Shown here: positions 1 through 6,992 of the stretch, in pieces
How positions within the stretch are numbered: the first letter of the stretch is position 1
How the letters are laid out: every line of letters begins with the position of its first letter
Source: a virus
IMG/VR virus record: IMGVR_UViG_3300044633_000899
Location: 149,306 to 213,305 of that record
Direction: 5' to 3' (one strand)
DNA: 64,000 nt
Notes under the pieces: model-generated
What the model was told of the DNA's origin: nothing
Seen by the model: the letters and a program-made list of their open reading frames with translations, nothing else
Databases searched by the model: none
Program-made: the position numbers and the translations under genes

Positions 1-2099
1 AAATCTTCTATTTTATCTTGGATTGCTCTTTTAATAGGTCTAGCACCATACTGTTCGTCAAAACCAACTTTTGATATATATTCAATTACTGAATCTTCAT
101 ATGTTACGGTATATTTCATATTCTGAAGACGACTGATAAGTTTGTCAACTTCAAGTTTAACAATTTTATTTATATCGTCTTTCTTCAAGGGATTAAAAAC
201 AATAACATCGTCAATTCTGTTTAAAAATTCAGGTGCGAAAAATTTACTCATTTCTTTTTTCAGAACTTCTCGTCTAAGTTCGTCTTGGATTGTGTCGCTA
301 TTATTAGTTGTTTTAAATCCAACACCTGAACCAAAATCTTGTAATTTTCTAGCACCAATATTTGATGTCATAATAATTAAACAATTTTTAAAGTTAATTT
401 TTCTACCTAAAGCATCCGTTAAGTGACCATCATCAAGAACTTGTAGTAAAGTTGAGAATATGTCTTTATGTGCTTTCTCAACCTCATCAAATAAAATAAC
501 AGAATATGGTTTATTTTTAACTTGTTCTGTTAATTGACCCCCTTCTTCGTGACCAACATAACCAGGAGGTGAACCTATTAGTCTTGATATTGTATGTTTT
601 TCTTGATATTCAGACATATCAATTCTAATTAAACTATCTTCACTACCAAATAGTTCTTTCGCTAATTGTTTTGCTAAAAATGACTTACCAACACCAGTAC
701 TTCCTAACAATATGAAACTACCTAATGGTTTATTTGGGTCTTTAATACCAACTCTATTTCTTCTAATTGCTTTTGAGATTTTTTTAACGGCAACATCTTG
801 ACCAATAACACGACTATTTAATGTATCCTCTAAATTAATCAATGAATTTTTTTCATCAATATTAATTTTACTAATCGGTATTTTTGTCATATTTGAAACA
901 ACTTCGTATATCAAGTCTTCTGGGATACCACGTTTATTGTTTTTAAGATCATCATCAAACTTTTGTTTCTCATCTTCTAATTTAAGTAAAATATGTTTTT
1001 CACGATCACGAAGTTCTGCCGCCAATTCATATTTTTGTTTTTTAATAACTTCGGCTTTTTCTTGTTTAATGTCAATTGCATCTTGCTTTAATTGTTCAAT
1101 ATGTTCTGGTAATTTAATATCAATCTGCATTCTTGAACCAACCTCATCTAAAATATCAAATGCTTTATCTGGAAATTCACGATCAGTAATATAACGGTCA
1201 GCTAATTCAACACATAATAATAACGCTTCGTCAGTGTAATTTACCTTGTGATGTTCTTGGTATTTATCCTTACTTAATTTTAAAATCTGGAATGTTTCTT
1301 CCTTTGTTGATGGATCCACGATAACTTTTTGGAATCTACGTTCTAAAGCACCATCTTTCTCAAAGTGTTTTCTGTATTCATCTAATGTTGTCGCACCAAT
1401 ACACTGAATCTCACCCCTAGACAATGCTGGTTTAAAGATATTTGAAGCGTCCAAAGATCCCGAACTATTACCAGCGCCAACCATTGTGTGTATCTCATCA
1501 ATGAATATTATAATATTTGGGTTACTTTGTAATTCTTCAATAATAACCTTCATTCGTTCTTCAAACTGACCTCTATATTTTGTACCGGCAACAATTGAAT
1601 TAATATCTAACGAAACTATTTTCTTATCTGCTAAATTTTTAGGACATTCACCTTTATGAATCATCATTGCTAAACCTTCGGCAATGGCTGTTTTACCGCA
1701 ATTATGTGAAATAATGTTATTCGTTAAATATTTTCTTTCATTATCCAAAACTTCTAAATCATACGTGTTATGTACCCCAATGTCAGTTTTTTCAATAATA
1801 GAATATAAATTGTTATCATCACAATAAATAAAATCACCAATATTTATATTCTTTAATTTAACCCAAAACGAGTTATTTACATACTCGGCAGTTTCATTTA
1901 ACGTCGTTTCAGCAACCTCAACTAAATGATCTTCAGAACCAGAAAGTGAATAACCATTTGATAATTTTATTTCATAACAATTTTTATTTAGTTTTTTGTA
2001 TAGGTTACCAATTAATTTAAACCCAGAAGGTGTTTTAACCTTATATGTACCACCTTCATTTTCAACTAAGTTGAAGAAATCTTTAATTTTAATTTTCAT
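1..2099 (-). CDS. clpC: C-terminal half of a split ClpC-type AAA+ unfoldase, fused behind an intein C-part (partial)
   Basis: The ORF runs off the left edge without a stop. Its first 133 residues are an intein C-part ending in SHN. The next residues, CGKTAIAEG, complete a Walker A motif begun in the ORF at 3311-3601. The extein then shows Walker B (FIDEIHT), a sensor (GATTLDEY), an arginine finger (LERRFQK), a UVR-like middle segment (KQKYELAAELRDRE), a second AAA+ domain (GSTGVGKS, LFDEVEKAH, GYVGHEEGG) and SGVGF, the loop that docks ClpC on ClpP in the known family. No ClpP is seen here, so host ClpP is the likely partner (inference). The ATG overlaps the end of the upstream endonuclease gene by 11 bases, which suggests translational coupling. 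Perhaps 40 residues are missing beyond the edge. Confidence 0.93.
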   Translation of the reverse strand, partial: MKIKIKDFFNLVENEGGTYKVKTPSGFKLIGNLYKKLNKNCYEIKLSNGYSLSGSEDHLVEVAETTLNETAEYVNNSFWVKLKNINIGDFIYCDDNNLYSIIEKTDIGVHNTYDLEVLDNERKYLTNNIISHNCGKTAIAEGLAMMIHKGECPKNLADKKIVSLDINSIVAGTKYRGQFEERMKVIIEELQSNPNIIIFIDEIHTMVGAGNSSGSLDASNIFKPALSRGEIQCIGATTLDEYRKHFEKDGALERRFQKVIVDPSTKEETFQILKLSKDKYQEHHKVNYTDEALLLCVELADRYITDREFPDKAFDILDEVGSRMQIDIKLPEHIEQLKQDAIDIKQEKAEVIKKQKYELAAELRDREKHILLKLEDEKQKFDDDLKNNKRGIPEDLIYEVVSNMTKIPISKINIDEKNSLINLEDTLNSRVIGQDVAVKKISKAIRRNRVGIKDPNKPLGSFILLGSTGVGKSFLAKQLAKELFGSEDSLIRIDMSEYQEKHTISRLIGSPPGYVGHEEGGQLTEQVKNKPYSVILFDEVEKAHKDIFSTLLQVLDDGHLTDALGRKINFKNCLIIMTSNIGARKLQDFGSGVGFKTTNNSDTIQDELRREVLKKEMSKFFAPEFLNRIDDVIVFNPLKKDDINKIVKLEVDKLISRLQNMKYTVTYEDSVIEYISKVGFDEQYGARPIKRAIQDKIED
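1701..2099 (-). other. C-part of an atypically split intein (133 aa)
   Basis: This segment begins at its own ATG and ends with the canonical intein C-terminus, HN followed by a Cys extein residue (codon 1698-1700). It contains a block B-like region (GYSLSGSEDHLV, with the conserved His) and a block F-like region (HNTYDLEVLDNERKYLTNNIISHN). Its start corresponds to what would be residue 25 or so of a contiguous intein. That is the split point of the AceL-TerL-type atypical split inteins, not the usual split near residue 100. No endonuclease is fused to it. Confidence 0.9.
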
Positions 2100-3267
2100 A
2101 GTAATTTTTTATTTTAGTAATTAATTCTTTGTAATCAAAATCATAAATTAAATTTAATTCATTATCCATACAAAATTTGTTTTTTATTTTAACTTTTTCG
2201 TAATACTTTGACAAAGTAGTGTCTAACTTATCTAAGTTTTTTTTATTTAATAAACCATAGTACTCAATATATAAGTCGTTATCAACTAAATAGAAATCTG
2301 ATTTTAAATTGCTATTTGGGTATGTTTTCTCGTATATAAAGTTAATATTTTTTGATTCAAGATATAATGCAATTCTATATTCACCGACACTCTTGTACCT
2401 AATACCATTATGATAGACGACAATACCATAATATTGTCTATTTTGATTTAAATCTATTTTTTTATAAAAAATATCTTTAATCTCACTATGTGAGATATTA
2501 AACACATTATGAATAACACTACTATTTATATATGGTAAAAGATCAGAATACCTTTTTATATCATCATTAACAATAATACAATCAACAAAGTCTTTAATAT
2601 CACTTTTACCAGAACATTTTGTTATTACACCCATTGTTTTTTCTGAGTAGTTTGCAAATTTGAATAAAGTTTCTTTATCTTTAATATCATACTTAAATAT
2701 ATTTTTAGTTTTTTGTATTTCACCATAAGTTTCTTTAGATTTTAAAGTTGTTATCCATTTTTGTTGTCTTTTATTAAACATCTCTTTACCAATATCTTCA
2801 CCGTATTTTTCAATACATTTAGAAAAACTAAAAGTACTTTGCCTGTCTTTTAGTTTTTGACTAGCGTCAACATCAGAATAACCTTTATTTAACCAATACT
2901 CAATCCTATTTGTGTAACTATTTTTAAATTTTTCCGGGTTATTTCGTTTCTCATTAACCAATACCTGACTGTTCTTTTTTTGTTTATCACTTATAAATTT
3001 CTCAATATCATTAAGTTCCCAACCCATAGAAAGTAAAAAATCTTTATTATATATTGAATTAGGGTAGTTTAAGATACTTTTTAATATCGGTTTAACTTTT
3101 TTAATACCTATTGTTGGTGTCTTACTAATTAGATCTTCAATCTTAGGTTTATCTATAGAATTAAATTTAATAAAAAATTTATATAAATTTAAATCAATGA
3201 TGAACTTTTCAAAATCATTAACGGTTAAAATATCCGCAATTACCACACTTCTTTTCTTAATTAACAT
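2089..3267 (-). CDS. Free-standing Vsr-like homing endonuclease lying between the split clpC halves
   Basis: The 392-aa protein probably cuts an intein-less clpC allele. The N-terminal half looks like a DNA-binding region, with an YWLNKGYSDVDA repeat followed by CIEKYGEDIGKEMFNKRQ, as seen in phage homing endonucleases. The C-terminal third (about residues 285-392) has the Vsr / very-short-patch nuclease pattern: YKSVGEYRIALYLE, then YEKTYPNSNLKSDFYL and YIEYYGL, carrying the acidic and Ser/Asp residues of that fold. The first ATG is at 3267; a TTG at 3294 would add nine residues. A TATTTATT box sits 35 bases upstream, directly after the stop of the N-half ORF, so the gene probably has its own late promoter. 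Known fractured split-intein genes carry the same nuclease family. Confidence 0.83.
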   Translation of the reverse strand: MLIKKRSVVIADILTVNDFEKFIIDLNLYKFFIKFNSIDKPKIEDLISKTPTIGIKKVKPILKSILNYPNSIYNKDFLLSMGWELNDIEKFISDKQKKNSQVLVNEKRNNPEKFKNSYTNRIEYWLNKGYSDVDASQKLKDRQSTFSFSKCIEKYGEDIGKEMFNKRQQKWITTLKSKETYGEIQKTKNIFKYDIKDKETLFKFANYSEKTMGVITKCSGKSDIKDFVDCIIVNDDIKRYSDLLPYINSSVIHNVFNISHSEIKDIFYKKIDLNQNRQYYGIVVYHNGIRYKSVGEYRIALYLESKNINFIYEKTYPNSNLKSDFYLVDNDLYIEYYGLLNKKNLDKLDTTLSKYYEKVKIKNKFCMDNELNLIYDFDYKELITKIKNYYEN

Positions 3268-3302
3268 AGTATAACAGGACTTGGGATATACCAAACCCTA
3301 AT

Positions 3303-3310
3303 AATAAATA
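3303..3310 (-). promoter_or_regulatory. TATTTATT late-promoter-like box
   Basis: The box reads TATTTATT on the minus strand. It abuts the TGA of the clpC N-half ORF and lies 35 bases before the endonuclease ATG. Confidence 0.5.
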
Positions 3311-3601
3311 TCACATTGTTTCAATATTATGTGTATTAACATCAGAAATTTTTTCAACTTCAATCCAAGTATCCTCTAAAACACATCCAGGTTCGCCGAT
3401 TATAATAGGATTATTCTTTTTTCTTCTGGATAAAATTTGTGCAATACGTAGTATTTCTTGTTCTCTACCAATAACAGGGTCTAATTTACCTTGTTCGGCT
3501 AACTTAATTAAATCTTTACTGAAATTATCTAAAACTGGTGTTCCAGAATTAGTTTCTTTCTTTTTGTTTTTTTCATTTTCATCTGCGAATTCTATTGCCA
3601 T
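3311..3601 (-). CDS. clpC: N-terminal fragment of split ClpC plus 24-aa intein N-part
   Basis: The 96-aa ORF holds the start of ClpC domain D1 (residues 21-72: [41 protein letters not shown]), followed at Cys73 by a 24-residue intein N-part that ends in a genuine TGA. There is no ClpN substrate-binding domain; a short charged leader precedes D1. The extein ends exactly at GEPG, the first half of a Walker A motif. Joined to the CGKT of the distal ORF it gives GEPGCGKT, so neither product alone can bind ATP. The gene is transcribed divergently from the UVR-domain gene at 3761 across a palindrome-rich control region. Confidence 0.93.
   Translation of the reverse strand: MAIEFADENEKNKKKETNSGTPVLDNFSKDLIKLAEQGKLDPVIGREQEILRIAQILSRRKKNNPIIIGEPGCVLEDTWIEVEKISDVNTHNIETM
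3314..3385 (-). other. N-part of an atypically split intein (24 aa)
   Basis: The part begins with Cys1 and the block A pattern [10 protein letters not shown], then a short linker and a stop. A 24-residue N-part is far shorter than the roughly 90-100 residues of DnaE- or gp41-type split inteins. It matches the roughly 25-residue N-parts of the atypical TerL-type class. Its partner is encoded at 1701-2099. Confidence 0.88.
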
Positions 3602-3619
3602 ATTTAAAAGTTTTATCTA

Positions 3620-3679
3620 ATGTTAGTAATATTAAATGTTATTGTCAACTGTTGACACTTTGTCATATTCAATTATAAT
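3620..3679. promoter_or_regulatory. Divergent sigma70-like promoter pair between split clpC and the UVR gene
   Basis: To the right, TTGACA (3652-3657) and TATAAT (3674-3679) with a 16-base spacer match the bacterial consensus. To the left, TTGACA (minus strand, 3643-3648) is followed 17 bases later by TAACAT. The two -35 hexamers are the two halves of the 15-bp palindrome TGTCAACTGTTGACA. No late-type TATTTAT box lies in this gap, so this pair may be an early promoter. Confidence 0.5.
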
Positions 3680-3698
3680 TAAACCTGACAAAGTGTCA
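3643..3698. repeat. Cluster of operator-like palindromes
   Basis: Three dyads occur here: TGTCAACTGTTGACA (3643-3657), TGACACTTTGTCA (3653-3665) and TGACAAAGTGTCA (3686-3698). The last two are exact reverse complements of each other, and each is itself TGACA-nnn-TGTCA. They overlap the -35 region and lie just downstream of the rightward -10. The outer pair followed by a T run (3700-3705) could also form a hairpin attenuator. Confidence 0.5.
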
Positions 3699-3760
3699 GT
3701 TTTTTATTGTGGTATAAAATTGGTCAATAAAAAAGAAAATAAACTTAAAAAAATAATAAT

Positions 3761-4129
3761 ATGCTTGGTAACGAAGATTTTGAAAAATTATTTAATCAAA
3801 TTTTATCTAAGAGTTTTTTATTAAACCCTAATAATTTTGAAAAAAAAACCTACCTATCAGAGGATGGTAGTATGTCATTTACATATATTACAACCAAAGG
3901 TAGTAGACAAAATGAATCAGATGAATTATCACGATTAAAACAAAAATTAGATTTGGCTGTTGAGGAACAAAAATTTGAGGATGCTGTTGTTCTGAGAGAT
4001 AAGATTAAAAATCTTGAGGAAAATGTGGAAATAATAAACGAACTCAATAATGAACTTAATAATTGTATTAAAACACAAGATTTTGAAAGGGCGATAGAGA
4101 TAAGAGACAAGATTAACACTTTAAAATAA
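3761..4129 (+). CDS. Tandem UVR-domain protein (McsA-like)
   Basis: The 122-aa protein carries two UVR-type helical hairpins, at about residues 62-90 (LKQKLDLAVEEQKFEDAVVL) and 93-122 (LNNCIKTQDFERAIEIRD). UVR motifs occur in UvrB/UvrC, in the ClpC middle region and in the ClpC adaptor McsA, where they mediate protein contacts. The N-terminal 60 residues have no recognised domain and lack the zinc-binding Cys pairs of McsA. Because it is divergent from a phage clpC that itself has a UVR-like segment, an adaptor or regulator role for that unfoldase is a reasonable inference. A UvrB/C partner is not excluded. A sigma70-like promoter lies about 80 bases upstream and a strong terminator follows. 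Confidence 0.75.
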   Translation: MLGNEDFEKLFNQILSKSFLLNPNNFEKKTYLSEDGSMSFTYITTKGSRQNESDELSRLKQKLDLAVEEQKFEDAVVLRDKIKNLEENVEIINELNNELNNCIKTQDFERAIEIRDKINTLK

Positions 4130-4134
4130 TCAAG

Positions 4135-4160
4135 AACCACCTCAAAAGGGTGGTTTTTTT
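4135..4160 (+). terminator. Rho-independent terminator after the UVR gene
   Basis: The stem AACCACC / GGTGGTT (4135-4141 with 4149-4155) encloses a 7-base loop and is followed by a T run. Confidence 0.85.
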
Positions 4161-4174
4161 CTTTTACAACATTA

Positions 4175-4182
4175 TATTTATT
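4175..4182 (+). promoter_or_regulatory. TATTTATT late-promoter-like box
   Basis: The box ends 14 bases before the ATG of the KTSC-domain gene and directly follows a terminator. Confidence 0.5.
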
Positions 4183-4196
4183 TAAAAAAGAATATT

Positions 4197-4442
4197 ATGG
4201 CAATCACAAAAGAAGAAATTAAAGGTACGAAAATAATCAACGAAGTTCAATCATCAAATATTATTAGGACGGAGTATGATACTGAAACTAAAAAATTAAT
4301 CACAGAATTTAAAAATGGTTTAAAATACGAATATGATGACGTACCCCACCAATTATACACATCATTTAGATCGGCAAAATCACAAGGTAATTTTTTCAAT
4401 CTAAATATTGCGAAGGTTTTTAAATACAAAAAAGTAAGTTAA
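4197..4442 (+). CDS. KTSC-domain protein
   Basis: The 81-aa protein is almost entirely a KTSC domain (about residues 18-80). It has an SSNIIRTEYD strand, a KLITEFKNGLKYEYDDVP core and the FNLNIAKVFKYKKV end. KTSC domains are small folds of unknown or nucleic-acid-linked function, common in phages and fused to lysyl-tRNA synthetases in some bacteria. The gene lies between a terminator and the nucleotidyltransferase-like gene and has its own TATTTATT box. The biological role cannot be read from the sequence. Confidence 0.75.
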   Translation: MAITKEEIKGTKIINEVQSSNIIRTEYDTETKKLITEFKNGLKYEYDDVPHQLYTSFRSAKSQGNFFNLNIAKVFKYKKVS

Positions 4443-4455
4443 TTGGTTTTCATTA

Positions 4456-4463
4456 TATTTATT
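4456..4463 (+). promoter_or_regulatory. TATTTATT late-promoter-like box
   Basis: The box ends only 4 bases before the ATG at 4468. The transcript would be nearly leaderless if the box sits at -10. Confidence 0.45.
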
Positions 4464-4467
4464 AATA

Positions 4468-5199
4468 ATGGACAATGAATTATTAAAGAGTTTTGAACCC
4501 CAATCTGAACTAAATCAAAAGGTTTGGGAAGAGGGTAATGAACCAAAAATGAAACCTGAGATACGAACTCGTTTACTTGAGATCGCATACGTGTTTATTG
4601 ATTTTTTAGATGTGGATTTAGTTATAACTGACATAATATTAACAGGATCCCTTTCAAATTATAATTGGTCAAAATATTCAGATTTTGATTTACATATCGT
4701 TGCTAATTTCCAACAATATCCAGAAAATCAAGTTGAGTTATATGAAAAACTTTTTAATTTAAAGAAAATGTTGTTTAATCAAAAACACGATATCACAATA
4801 AAAAATTATGAGGTTGAGTTATATGTTCAAAATGAATCTGAAACTCATTTTAGTAGTGGTGTTTATTCTGTTTTATTTGATGAATGGGCAAATATACCAA
4901 AAAAAGAAAATGTTGTTATAGATAAAGAATTAATCAAAAATAAATCAAGTCAATGGATGAAAATGATTGATGAACTTATTGATACAATAGATGATGATGA
5001 AGATATTGATACGATCAAAAATTTAATTACAAAATATAAAGATAAACTAAAGAAATTTAGAACTAGAGGTCTTGAGGGTGATGGTGAATACTCAACAGAA
5101 AATTTGGTGTTTAAAATATTACGAAGAAATGGGTACATTGAAAAACTTCACGATCTAACAACAAAAATTCTTGATAAGAAATTATCGATGAACCAATAA
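4468..5199 (+). CDS. Nucleotidyltransferase-fold protein
   Basis: The 243-aa protein has the Pol-beta-type nucleotidyltransferase signature at about residues 61-77: TGSLSNYNW followed by SDFDLHI, which is the GS...DxD pattern that binds metal and nucleotide. A third acidic position may be the VELYV strand near residue 116. The C-terminal half is helical and acidic with no recognised domain. Related proteins are common in T4-like phages of aquatic bacteria, but the substrate is unknown. It could modify a host RNA or protein or act as a toxin-like transferase; the sequence does not decide. It is preceded by a late-type box. Confidence 0.65.
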   Translation: MDNELLKSFEPQSELNQKVWEEGNEPKMKPEIRTRLLEIAYVFIDFLDVDLVITDIILTGSLSNYNWSKYSDFDLHIVANFQQYPENQVELYEKLFNLKKMLFNQKHDITIKNYEVELYVQNESETHFSSGVYSVLFDEWANIPKKENVVIDKELIKNKSSQWMKMIDELIDTIDDDEDIDTIKNLITKYKDKLKKFRTRGLEGDGEYSTENLVFKILRRNGYIEKLHDLTTKILDKKLSMNQ

Positions 5200-5234
5200 T
5201 TTATTAAAAAATAAAATAATAGTGAATATTGTTA

Positions 5235-5242
5235 TATTTATT
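5235..5242 (+). promoter_or_regulatory. TATTTATT late-promoter-like box
   Basis: The box ends 32 bases before the ATG at 5275. Confidence 0.45.
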
Positions 5243-5274
5243 AATAAAAAATAATTTATTCAAAACAAAATATT

Positions 5275-6588
5275 ATGGGAGGACTAAAACCTATTGGAAG
5301 TGAGAAATTACAAGGAATGGATAAAATCCGTAGAATTATGGAGATTGCCCGATATAACGAAAATATTCCACAACCATTGAATGAAACTGGTAAGGATGAG
5401 TATTCGGTAACGTTTGCTGATGGTAATGTATACACAATTGTTAAAGAAAAATTGGGTTATATTATAAAAAAATCATTAAACGAAAGTGAAACAGATTATT
5501 TAGGTTCTATTACGGAACGAAAATACTATAATTCATATTCACAAGCACTAAAACGTTTAAACTTAATGATTAAGGAGGTTAATACGTTGGTTGGTAATAA
5601 AACTGGAATCTCATTATTTGAAGGTGACGATGTAAAAAAAAAATATACATTAAAACTACCAACTAAAAAAGAAACTAACGAAGGTCTTGATTTGGAACTA
5701 GACGAACAAGTTCCTGCACCAGTTCCTGCACCTCAACCTACTGAACCTCAACAACCAGCGCCGGCGCCAGTTCCCGCACCTCAACCAGTTGAACCTCAAC
5801 CAGAAATGGGTAATGAAGAAGATATGATGGGTGATGAAGAAGATATGATGGGTGATGAAGAAGATATGGATGATATTCCAATGGATGATGAATCGGATAA
5901 AAAAGGTGAAGAGGTTAGTTTTAAAACAATTCAAAAATTAACAGGTCGTTTAACCCAAAAAATTAGAAAATATACACAAGAAGATGAAATGAGTTCAGAT
6001 GATACAAAATATATCATAAATTCAATTTTATCTTCATTAGATTTAGATGTATTAGATGACGACGATGTTGACCAAATAATTGACAGATTAGAAGGTGATG
6101 ATACCGAAGACGACGAAGATTTTAATGATGGTGAAGATATGGATGTACCAATGGACGATGAAATGATGGAACCCGATATGGATGTAACACCAGAACCACC
6201 ATTAGCACCAGAACCAACATCTGAACTTGGTGAAGATATGGATGAATACCCAAGACACGGTGCAATGTTAAATAGACATAAACATCTGACACACGGAACT
6301 TTCGGTGAATCAACAGTAGATCAGATTATTTCTAACTATTTTAAAATAGATGAAAATGAAATGTTAGTAAAAGAAGAAGAAACTAGAAAAAAATTACTTT
6401 ATAATCAAGCAAAAAATAAAAAATACATTAAACAATTATCAGAAAGTGTTAACCAGGAACGTGCTGCGTTTAAATTAATTGAGAATTATCCAAATTCAAA
6501 AATAATGGGTAAATCAAAAACTGGTAATTTAATATTTAAAAATAAAGATAAAAAATACTATATTACAAGTAACGGTAAATTTATATGA
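5275..6588 (+). CDS. Acidic, proline-rich phage protein, possible virion/core protein
   Basis: The 437-aa protein has a folded N-terminus (residues 1-145), then a Pro-Ala-Gln segment (APVPAPQPTEP, about 143-180) and Met-Asp/Glu runs with a threefold DEEDMMG repeat. A short helical region (about 218-275) is followed by a second acidic Pro-rich linker and a basic C-terminus with a KKYYITSNGKFI ending. No enzyme motif is visible. The composition resembles phage head-core and internal proteins, and the gene lies just upstream of the terminase/head block. It overlaps the next ORF by 4 bases (ATGA). A structural role is inference. Confidence 0.6.
   Translation: MGGLKPIGSEKLQGMDKIRRIMEIARYNENIPQPLNETGKDEYSVTFADGNVYTIVKEKLGYIIKKSLNESETDYLGSITERKYYNSYSQALKRLNLMIKEVNTLVGNKTGISLFEGDDVKKKYTLKLPTKKETNEGLDLELDEQVPAPVPAPQPTEPQQPAPAPVPAPQPVEPQPEMGNEEDMMGDEEDMMGDEEDMDDIPMDDESDKKGEEVSFKTIQKLTGRLTQKIRKYTQEDEMSSDDTKYIINSILSSLDLDVLDDDDVDQIIDRLEGDDTEDDEDFNDGEDMDVPMDDEMMEPDMDVTPEPPLAPEPTSELGEDMDEYPRHGAMLNRHKHLTHGTFGESTVDQIISNYFKIDENEMLVKEEETRKKLLYNQAKNKKYIKQLSESVNQERAAFKLIENYPNSKIMGKSKTGNLIFKNKDKKYYITSNGKFI
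5806..5868 (+). repeat. 21-bp in-frame triplication
   Basis: Three near-identical units encode (N/D)EEDMMG, inside the acidic linker of the gene at 5275. Confidence 0.75.
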
Positions 6589-6992
6589 ATAATTTAATTT
6601 ATATCAATGCTTTAGGCCCAAACTATAAGGGTGATAACATATATGAATTTATCTTTTCAGATAACACCGATGTTTGGGGTGAAAATTGGGAGTCAAAACC
6701 TGCGAATGGTTACCCATCACCACCTGATGTTGAGTATATTAAAAAAGTTGGTGTATTACAAAATAATAAAATTAAATTAGACTTAATTCAAGAATCGGAT
6801 ATTTTTTCAATTATAGATTCAATGGATGGTGTTATTTGTTTAGGTTGGGAAAAAGAAACCAACGATACCGATTTCTCAATTGTTAAACGACTTGTTTTTC
6901 ATTTTGGTGAAACCGAACAAAACGTTAAAGATAAATTGTATGCTAGAGACATAATTCTAGAATTTGAAAAAAAAACAATATATGAAAACTAA
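6585..6992 (+). CDS. Hypothetical protein
   Basis: The 135-aa protein starts at an ATG overlapping the previous stop (ATGA), so it is probably translationally coupled. The visible pattern is an alpha/beta protein with YEFIFSDNTDVWGENW near the start and a charged C-terminal helix. There is no signal peptide, membrane segment or known motif. It sits in the same rightward run as the acidic proteins on either side. Confidence 0.65.
   Translation: MNNLIYINALGPNYKGDNIYEFIFSDNTDVWGENWESKPANGYPSPPDVEYIKKVGVLQNNKIKLDLIQESDIFSIIDSMDGVICLGWEKETNDTDFSIVKRLVFHFGETEQNVKDKLYARDIILEFEKKTIYEN

Noticed and set aside
142-1194. Rightward ORFs opposite the clpC C-half
   Set aside because: They are antisense to a clearly conserved AAA+ coding region and are Ser/Phe-rich low-complexity translations.
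1-3601. The broken clpC as a simple pseudogene or sequencing frameshift
   Set aside because: Each piece ends or begins at a sensible intein boundary, the nuclease has its own start and promoter box, and the spliced product restores a perfect Walker A motif.
3636-3824. A 62-codon ORF across the divergent promoter region
   Set aside because: It overlaps the palindromes and the start of the UVR gene in another frame and has no recognisable content.
5698-5934. Leftward ORF opposite the Pro-rich linker
   Set aside because: It is a shadow of the repetitive Pro/Ala/Glu codons of the real rightward gene.
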